A stretch of 16,010 nucleotides of DNA from the NCBI GenBank assembly GCA_028565635.1, contig JAOXYB010034062.1, positions 3,902 through 19,911 on the forward strand. The letters run 5' to 3'. Below are positions 10,100-16,010 of the stretch, one piece after another. Origin of the DNA: Phoronis ovalis. Its lineage: Eukaryota > Phoronida > Phoronidae. The notes under the pieces are model-generated. The model was not told the DNA's origin. It searched no databases and saw only the letters and a program-made list of their open reading frames with translations. Within the stretch, counting starts at the first letter, position 1. Every line of letters begins with the position of its first letter. Made by a program: the position numbers and the translations under genes.

Positions 10100-11850
10100 T
10101 GTATATTTCTTCTGCGTTCAACTTGGGCATCAGTCTAGCTTCTAGATAAACGCACGATCAGTTTGAGTAAGGAAAAAGAAATAACAAAATAACAGAAGTA
10201 CACATAATGAAATAATAAATAACACCTACAGGGCTTTGTCAGACTGTATTGTCTTGATATTGCAAAGACCCTTTTCAAAGATTAATTTTTAAATGTTTAT
10301 GGCATTTATTTTTTTTTCCTTCTGAATATATTTTTTCAAAAAGCGTTGATGCTGAGGAAAATTAGTTATTTGTGTTTGTAATATCCCATGTACTTTATCT
10401 AAATATTACATTTTATTTACCAGGTAATTGTATTACAGTGGGAAAATGCAGTACTTTATTGTTTCTTATCTCCTAATGACATACAAATTTAACGTAGCAT
10501 TTTGGACTGAGTTTATTTTCTCTCTCTGTGACCTAGAGCAGATTGCCGGCTTGGTAAAAAACATAAATCGACTTGATTTATGAATTACCAAATAAAAAAT
10601 GCGTTTTGCAGTTTCCCCTGATAATATATTTGGCTGGAAGAGTACTTCTAATGATAGTACTGATCTTTTACAATTTTCTGACTTCTATTTTAGGATTACA
10701 TAGCTATTTGCCATTTACTTTTATTTCTGTCTACAACGTGGGAGGATCTAAGACGGAGACTTTTAATTCAAATCGCAAAACTCATTTTTTTTCTTCAATA
10801 TGCATTTTCGTAAAAAACATGAAACTAGTCGATTTAGTGTACATCATATCCGTTTTCACTTTTTCTAGATTGTATAAAACAAAAAGTATATTCAGATATA
10901 AAAGCTAATCGTAGTGTCACAACTATTGGCGGTATACGGTACACAAAAAAATCCTATAACTTCAGGAAGAGCTTTGACAATTCTTACAAAAATTCTACAT
11001 CCAAGTGTATAGCCAACACACTGTTAGTAGTTGCCGTGCACACTAATTAACGCCAGCTAATCACGGATACACGTTTTAATATATACATGCATGTTTTTTC
11101 TTTGTTACTTTATAGTGTATCCTAATCTTTTATGTTTTAACCTATCCAGAAACAATTTACAAATTGATTCTAGATATTTAATATATAAATAAATATCTGT
11201 CATAATGCCACACTAGTATTTTACATCTTGCTAAAGCGTGACCGTGCCTTCCACAATAAAAGAAATCTAGATTTAATAGTCTTCTAGGGCATTCATTATT
11301 TACACTGTACGAACTCAAATAGTTCACAACTGTTGAATACAAAGGATAGATAAATATTAAAGAGATATGAAAAAATTGCAAAATGTTCAATAAGCAATTA
11401 TGTATATCTGCAGAAATATTTCATTAACAGTACTTTAAAAAAATACAAGATACTCTTATAGGCCTTGCAACATAATTGCATTCATTGAAAAACGGTTTAG
11501 TTTGTGTCCAGTCCAGTGTAGTACGAAACAATTCTTACGCATCTAAATGCGAGCATCATATGGGAAGGCTGGGAGCCCGGATGTAATCTCCAACTATGCC
11601 ATTATAGTTGAGTGTCAACTTTAAGACGTTACCTCGGAAGTTACTGGAAGAGACCTGTGGGATGGATCGATAGGTATCCATGCACGACTATAGGATTTAA
11701 ACCTTTTTGCTCATCATTGTGACTGACAGTGTAAAACATGTACAAACCCCTTAACAGACTTAGATTCTAAAAACAATACCCTCTTTGACACATATCGCTA
11801 AATATATACTGCGTGTTACCTGCCATTTTGAAAAAAAATACCTCTTCAAG
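10100..11850. other. Intergenic sequence downstream of the hormone gene
   Basis: AT-rich with long T and A runs. The open frames at 10573-10908 (+) and 11178-11390 (-) show no domain and are treated as chance. A patch near 11560-11700 is GC-richer, with a small perfect stem CAACTAT/ATAGTTG around 11592-11611, but resembles no RNA family I recognise. Confidence 0.55.
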
Positions 11851-11859
11851 CGATTTTAC

Positions 11860-12126
11860 TAGTTGTGGACTTTAAAAAAAAATAAAAAAAATTTTAATGC
11901 TTATTTCTCTTTTTTATGTTTTTTACATCAGTGTTTTTAATTATCTTGCAAATTTTTTTTTTTTTTTTTACTATCATATATATGTTGGGTGTTTGCCGTC
12001 CACAAGTATGATAGTAAAAAAAAAAAAAAAATCTCGAGATAATTAAAAACACTGATGTAAAAGACATAAAAAAGAGAAATAAACATTAATTTTTTTTTTA
12101 AGTTTACAAGGGCTTGAGCAAGTCTA
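11860..12126. mobile_element. Foldback (palindromic) MITE with 9-bp target-site duplications, Mutator-like
   Basis: Two long inverted arms (about 11863-11978 and 12007-12109) surround a 28-base loop (11979-12006). The stretch 11894-11945 is the reverse complement of 12038-12089 with 50 of 52 bases matching. The loop-proximal arms carry 17 T (11953-11969) and 16 A (12016-12031). The element is flanked by exact direct repeats CGATTTTAC at 11851-11859 and 12127-12135, and its two ends read TAG...CTA. Long terminal inverted repeats with 9-bp duplications are characteristic of Mutator-like elements. The outer right arm has about 14 extra bases relative to the left. It contains no transposase, so it would be non-autonomous. 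It sits between the 3' ends of the two convergent genes. Confidence 0.7.
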
Positions 12127-12135
12127 CGATTTTAC

Positions 12136-12534
12136 CTTCGCACACAGCTGCTCACCCTTTCCACAAGCGTTTAAACCCTAGGGAAGAACCCAATCTATTT
12201 TCAGACGGAGGTAAACATTATCATCATTACCACTTCCACGGTACATCCCCGGGGTACATCTATGTAGTATTATCTTAATTTCCAAAACAGACACCTTGTG
12301 GGAGTTTAATTAACGTGTGGACAATATACAGTTTCTCAATGAAATATGCTTAAACTATCGCGCAACAGTTCAACAAAGAAAGTCAGTAATCTCACTAGAT
12401 GTCGTAACTGGTAAAGGCCGATGTTTCTACGAGTACTATACGTATGGCTGTTGTATTGGTTCATTTATATACTAAATGAAAACATTAACACACGTCACCA
12501 TGTGCTTTAAATATCCATTCCAAAATGAATGTAT
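12136..12534. other. Intergenic spacer beyond the probable VPS50 mRNA end
   Basis: No coding signal is seen on either strand. Minor features are a palindromic GTACATCCCCGGGGTAC-like patch at 12241-12257 and a TTCATTTATATACTAAATGAA-type inverted repeat at about 12460-12480. Nothing here looks like a gene. Confidence 0.5.
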
Positions 12535-12540
12535 TTTAAT
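12535..12540 (-). terminator. VPS50: Possible VPS50 polyadenylation signal (ATTAAA)
   Basis: No AATAAA was found on the - strand in the 500 bases after the VPS50 stop. The common variant ATTAAA occurs here. A GT-rich stretch (GTGACGTGTGTTAATGTTTT on the - strand, about 12484-12503) follows about 30-50 bases downstream, as a cleavage element should. The 3' UTR would be about 270-290 bases. A second ATTAAA near 12304 is an alternative. Confidence 0.4.
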
Positions 12541-12797
12541 ATGTTTTACGAAATAATTCAATCCAAGGACCAGATTATATATATATGCTCCACGAATAAC
12601 CAATTGCTGTCTGAAACAGGGGCAACAAAACAGTGACGTTGTAAATGCATCGTAAATTCGGTTTTAAGTCTGCTACTTTATCAGGAGTATATTCTGTATT
12701 GTTTACAACACAATTAGACAAAAATAAACACTAGACACAACAACCATGTAACTTCAACAACATTTTTTTGAATGCCAATGTTCTTTGTTTGGACATG

Positions 12798-12956
12798 TTA
12801 TGAACTTTTGTTCTTTGTAAAACTAAAGTCCAAATCCAACCCCTTCCTATTACTCTTCTCTGGATCCTCTATCAGCGAGTGAAGCCGCTGTCGACCTTTT
12901 CTGTTAACATGTGGAACACAGTTTACTAGTGCTATCAACTGTTTTGGAGAATATTC
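12798..12956 (-). CDS. VPS50: VPS50 terminal coding exon
   Basis: The acceptor is ACGTTTCAG|GAA at 12956 and the stop TAA is at 12798-12800; the exon has 52 codons plus stop. It begins [13 protein letters not shown], matching the human EYSTKQL block, and continues through NRKGRQRL and IEDPEKSNR. The final residues ([15 protein letters not shown]) extend past the usual end of the family. They are serine- and lysine-rich and look disordered. Confidence 0.93.
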   Translation of the reverse strand, partial: EYSPKQLIALVNCVPHVNRKGRQRLHSLIEDPEKSNRKGLDLDFSFTKNKSS

Positions 12957-15772
12957 CTGAAACGTGAAGGATAAGTAACATGTGATAATTAAAACCGACT
13001 TGGTAAAAAGAGCTTTAGAGTGAGACTTTATCACCCTTTACTTCAAAATCAAGTACTTATTACTCTGTTCTGTGATGTATGCAAAGGACGAATACTTTCC
13101 TGCAAACTTTAACATTTTGTCAAATCTTTAACAAATAACTAGTATGTTAACAACTGCAATGCAGAAATTGGCAAGACTGGTATTTATATACAAATAGGAC
13201 CTCTTAAAAATTTAATGTTAAATTAACTTTAAGTTTCTTTCGTTTTGTAGTAAACTAAATTTTACCATTTCGTATTGGAATATTAGTAGAAACTTTCCAA
13301 AGAAGACTATTTTCTAAGCTATTGATAGATAAAGGTCAGAGGTCAGACAGCAAGCAATAATGCTTTAACTATGAAAGAAATGAATACACAAGCACCAGCA
13401 GTAACTTGTGTGTTAAACTAAATAACTGGCTTTACTCTAAAGTGTATCCCATTCTATTGTGTCACCCTGAAATTTGCATGTTATTTTTAACATTTTAGTG
13501 GAAACAAGGTTGACATAGGTGATATACTATCGAAAGGATTCAAAGTTTCATAATTTTCAAACAAGCCATTTTTTAGGAAAGTTCTTGTTTCGCAAATCAC
13601 CATTGCAAATCTCAATTGCTGACAATAAGCATTCAAAATTGCTGCAAATGGACGATTACAACTGGATCACACTGCTCATTTGAATATGACCTTCAATTAT
13701 CTCCTTGGAATGGACTAAATATAGATGAAAATTATGATCGCCTGTGGACTCATCCTTTCAGGTTTTTATGTAGGGCATAAATATCGAATCAGATTCCCCC
13801 ACACATCCACAGTGTGACACAATTCTACATGTAAGGATATTTAGTGTTCTTACTAACAGCTGATACTTGCTAAGGTCAAACTATTAGCTACGATCAATTA
13901 AACAAAATTTATAATGAGGATTTGCAGAACAGAAACTTTCCTAAAAACCAGGACATGCGAAATTTGAAATTTTCTCAGGTATTATAACACTCATGCTGAT
14001 GAAAAATAGTTCATCATTTTTTCCACTAAAAAGTTAAAAATAACAGGAATGAAATAATATGAATGGGAGGGTGGGATATACTGTACCTACCTTTCTTTCT
14101 TTAACCCAGAATTCTAACTGAGTCTCAGGTAAATAATAGGCCTTAATATAGACTTCAACAAAATCTCTCTCCGGGATGGGTCTGAAAAGATCAAGCAGAA
14201 CAATTCAAGCAAGATAAATGTACATCAAAAATGTTGCTTCCATTAAAGTATATCTAAGGACCCGAGATACAAAGAGGTGTATAACTGTATATCAGGTAAT
14301 TTAACCTATGTTTAGTAGTTAAAATGAAGAGATAGGAATATAAAAGTATACATTTTAATACTCCAAATTTTACAAATCCTGAGGTTAAATAATTCTGACA
14401 GTCAATTGACCTAATAAAGCTATTTTCAGGACAAAAACGTTTTTCAAATTTTAATTAAAAAAAAAAATTAGGCCAAAAATTCCTGTACCTACAACTTTGA
14501 AGCTCTGCACAGGCTATACGTATATATCTACAAAAAACTGTGTCTCAGATTTTTAAATTTCACTTCGTTCAAAAGCTATGATTTTTAAAAATTTAAGGGT
14601 CAGATTAAAATTCCCGACCTTTAAACTTTAGAAATTCATAAATTTTATACGAAGCAAAATTTTAAATATTCAAGAAAGTTTTGTAGGTCTATATGTACAA
14701 ATAATGTTCATCTTCGTAGGTTCCAGGGTTTTTGACTTAAATTTTTCCAAATATTAAAATTCGAAAAACGTATGTTTTTCCCAAAATGGACGTTTATCAC
14801 ATCATGAGAATTATTTCCAATCTTTTCCCTTTGGATTCATTAACATTGAGATATAACCTTTTAAAGCATGTGCGCTTTTATCTGTTTAGCTCTTCATTTT
14901 GATCATGAAAATGTATAAAGAAAGTTATAGTCAAATAACAGTGGTTTCTGTATCTTGAGACCTTAAACAAAGTGATCTGTAAATTAGAATGAACCTAATT
15001 ATGAATTAATAAAGTGCACAAAGCTATTTCAAAAAGAAGAACAGATCTAACAACACTCCATTCGACCACAAACTTGGAAAAATAACTTTTCACAATCCAG
15101 CATGAGGACATTTTCTTTTTGGTGGTAAACCATGCATGCCTAAGTACATTGTAAAATATTTTATTCACACTATTACTATACAAAACTAGAAAACGGATCA
15201 TTGCAGCCCATACCTAAGATCGGTCAATTTTTCTAGCTTCATTAGATATTGTTGAAAGTCCAACTGCATTAAAGCTCGACCTTCATTGGTGCATTTTTTT
15301 GCACTGGCATATCCCTCAACAAATGTCCTGCTACCAATTCGAACACATGACTCCCACAAAATGTCTGAAACAACTTTAGGTAACGGAACACGATGGGAAA
15401 CTTCTGACACACGCATGCTGAATACTTGTAGCTCCTACAAAGTACATGATTATCAATTACCTTAACTTGTTATTCATTTTTTTTGAAATCAATAATTAAA
15501 TGTAGCCGTAACATGAATTGTGTCACGATGTCTTTACTGTACAAAGCACCTTATAATAATTTTTTTTTTCTGTGTTGAGAAATGACCACATACTTACTCT
15601 TAAAATTAGATCAACATAGCTGCTGTGTTGAGACATGATGTCTTTGATGTCCCATTTAACATTGGTCATAAGTTGTAAAAGCTGTTCCTGATCTATAACC
15701 TTATCGGTCACTGCTTTATATACTGGCCGACGGATTTCATTGGCTGTTCCAACAGTCTGCAAGTAAAGCATC
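12798..15772 (-). CDS. VPS50: VPS50 / syndetin, EARP complex subunit, C-terminal part (four exons; gene continues beyond the window)
   Basis: The joined - strand exons are 15772-15598, 15434-15214, 14181-14091 and 12956-12798. They encode about 214 residues that align throughout with the end of metazoan VPS50 (CCDC132, syndetin C-terminal domain). Recognisable blocks are [44 protein letters not shown] and EYSPKQL. VPS50 replaces VPS54 in the VPS51-VPS52-VPS53 tether to make EARP, which acts on recycling endosomes and, in worms and mammals, in dense-core vesicle maturation. All junctions are GT-AG and restore the frame (phases 0, 2 and 0). The first visible exon is entered one base before a codon boundary, so more coding sequence lies to the right of the window. 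The stop is TAA at 12798-12800. About 16 residues follow the point where the human protein ends, as I recall it. The gene is convergent with the hormone gene. Confidence 0.93.
12957..14090 (-). other. VPS50: Last VPS50 intron
   Basis: The 1,134-bp GT-AG intron starts with GTAGGTACAG on the - strand at 14090 and ends in TTTCAG at 12957. Apart from the DR1 element and a lone half-site near 13870 nothing notable is seen. Confidence 0.85.
13333..13345 (+). promoter_or_regulatory. DR1 nuclear-receptor element in the last VPS50 intron
   Basis: Two perfect AGGTCA half-sites (13333-13338 and 13340-13345) are separated by a single G and preceded by AA. This is the preferred DR1 architecture of RXR, HNF4 and COUP-TF type receptors. 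It lies within the intron 12957-14090. A lone extended half-site, CTAAGGTCA, occurs near 13870. Confidence 0.35.
14091..14181 (-). CDS. VPS50: VPS50 exon, penultimate
   Basis: The acceptor is TCTTTTCAG|A at 14181 and the donor is AAAG|GTAGGT at 14091. The exon spans 91 nt: one base completing the split arginine, then 30 codons. These read [17 protein letters not shown] followed by [13 protein letters not shown], matching the human PIPDKEFVETYIKAYYL region. At 30 codons it is easily missed by ORF-length filters, and it was placed here by homology plus splice phase. Confidence 0.92.
14240..14990. repeat. Giant imperfect palindrome inside a VPS50 intron
   Basis: The two halves are diverged inverted copies around a loop at about 14602-14615, flanked by GGTC (14598-14601) and GACC (14616-14619). 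Inverted matches occur in order moving outward: CTTCGT blocks, CTACAAAA blocks, ACCTAC blocks, and a 19-mer at 14437-14455 against 14753-14771 with one mismatch. They continue with AAATAATTCT (14387 against 14807-14816), AAAATGAAGAG (14321-14331 against 14890-14900) and AAGGACCCGAGATACA (about 14257-14271) against its diverged partner (about 14949-14964). Arm identity looks like roughly two-thirds by eye, so it is old. It fills most of the 1,032-bp intron. No target-site duplication could be fixed. It could be an old foldback transposon or an ancient inverted duplication. Confidence 0.75.
15214..15434 (-). CDS. VPS50: VPS50 exon, third from the 3' end
   Basis: The acceptor is ACTTTGTAG|GAG at 15434 and the donor is CTTAG|GTATGG at 15214. 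The exon spans 221 nt, which is 73 codons plus AG of a split arginine codon. It encodes [17 protein letters not shown] and then the family's best-conserved block, [20 protein letters not shown]. This block makes the VPS50 assignment firm. Confidence 0.94.
15598..15772 (-). CDS. VPS50: VPS50 exon, fourth from the 3' end
   Basis: The acceptor is TTTTATCAG, with the exon starting at 15772. The donor is AGA|GTAAGT, with the exon ending at 15598. It spans 175 nt: one base completing a split codon, then 58 codons. It carries the motif [13 protein letters not shown], followed by SYVDLILR. Its left-hand intron is only 163 bases. Confidence 0.92.
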
Positions 15773-15859
15773 CTGATAAAAGCATTCTTCTCGCTATAAT
15801 GAATTACACTGACACTCTAGTATACTAATTGCTGTTTACATTGATATTTGACTTTATTG

Positions 15860-16010
15860 TCATGTTACACATTGTACTATTTTGACATGCTGCTCATTGT
15901 ACTTTAGAGTCATGTTGCACATGGTACATTTATGGAAATGTTGCATATTGTACTTCATTGTCATGTTGCACATTGTACATTATTGAAATGTTGCACATTG
16001 TACATTATTG
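15860..16010. repeat. 25-bp minisatellite in a VPS50 intron, cut by the window end
   Basis: About six imperfect copies of a 25-base unit containing CATGTTGCACATTGTAC are present. The ATTGTAC core (ATGGTAC in one copy) recurs at 15871, 15896, 15921, 15947, 15972 and 15997, giving periods of 25, 25, 26, 25 and 25. Later copies are more alike than earlier ones, so expansion probably continues to the right. Confidence 0.9.

Noticed and set aside
10573-10908. 111-codon open frame on the + strand with hydrophobic stretches
   Set aside because: The hydrophobicity reflects T-rich codons, the frame opens at TTG rather than ATG, and nothing in it is recognisable.
11560-11700. GC-richer patch examined as a tRNA, microRNA or SINE
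   Set aside because: There is no A/B box or cloverleaf, and the only stem is seven base pairs. No known microRNA seed was recognised.
12578-12590. (TA)n run as a TATA box, here and near 1370 and 5995
   Set aside because: These are simple dinucleotide repeats in AT-rich DNA with no associated start or exon.

Overview
This is AT-rich animal DNA (roughly two-thirds A+T by eye). It has spliced genes, GT-AG introns, polyadenylation signals and long non-coding stretches, and no bacterial gene organisation. Two genes can be supported. One is a bursicon-alpha-like cystine-knot hormone on the + strand. The other is the 3' end of VPS50 (syndetin) on the - strand. A bursicon-type hormone together with a conserved, intron-containing VPS50 suggests a protostome. 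A mollusc or other lophotrochozoan is my best guess, but no feature in the window proves it.

Layout. Bases 1 to about 9440 have no convincing protein-coding gene. They hold a promoter-like patch near 850-950, a 16-bp tandem repeat (1411-1467), small GC-richer islands (about 4180-4540 and 4985-5100), a consensus CRE (5522), a 13-base C run (5807), a DR5 nuclear-receptor element (8012) and a three-copy 26-bp repeat in which each copy carries a palindromic PAR-bZIP site (8431-8516). A TATA box at 9188 and a strong 3' splice site at 9442 lead into the hormone exon (CDS 9459-9917, poly(A) signal 10071).

The region from 10100 to 12800 separates two convergent genes. It contains a 267-bp foldback element (11860-12126) flanked by exact 9-bp direct repeats, as expected of a Mutator-like MITE. 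VPS50 then runs leftward on the - strand. Four 3'-terminal coding exons were placed to the base (15772-15598, 15434-15214, 14181-14091, 12956-12798); all three junctions keep the reading frame and use GT-AG sites. One intron is mostly filled by a very large, diverged palindrome (about 14240-14990), and the intron at the right edge holds a 25-bp minisatellite that runs out of the window.

The two genes are neighbours, not an operon. Bursicon-type hormones leave cells in dense-core vesicles, and VPS50 acts in the EARP complex, which supports endosomal recycling and dense-core vesicle maturation. The functional link is suggestive, and the adjacency may be chance. The most novel material here is the divergent bursicon-like hormone and the two foldback elements.
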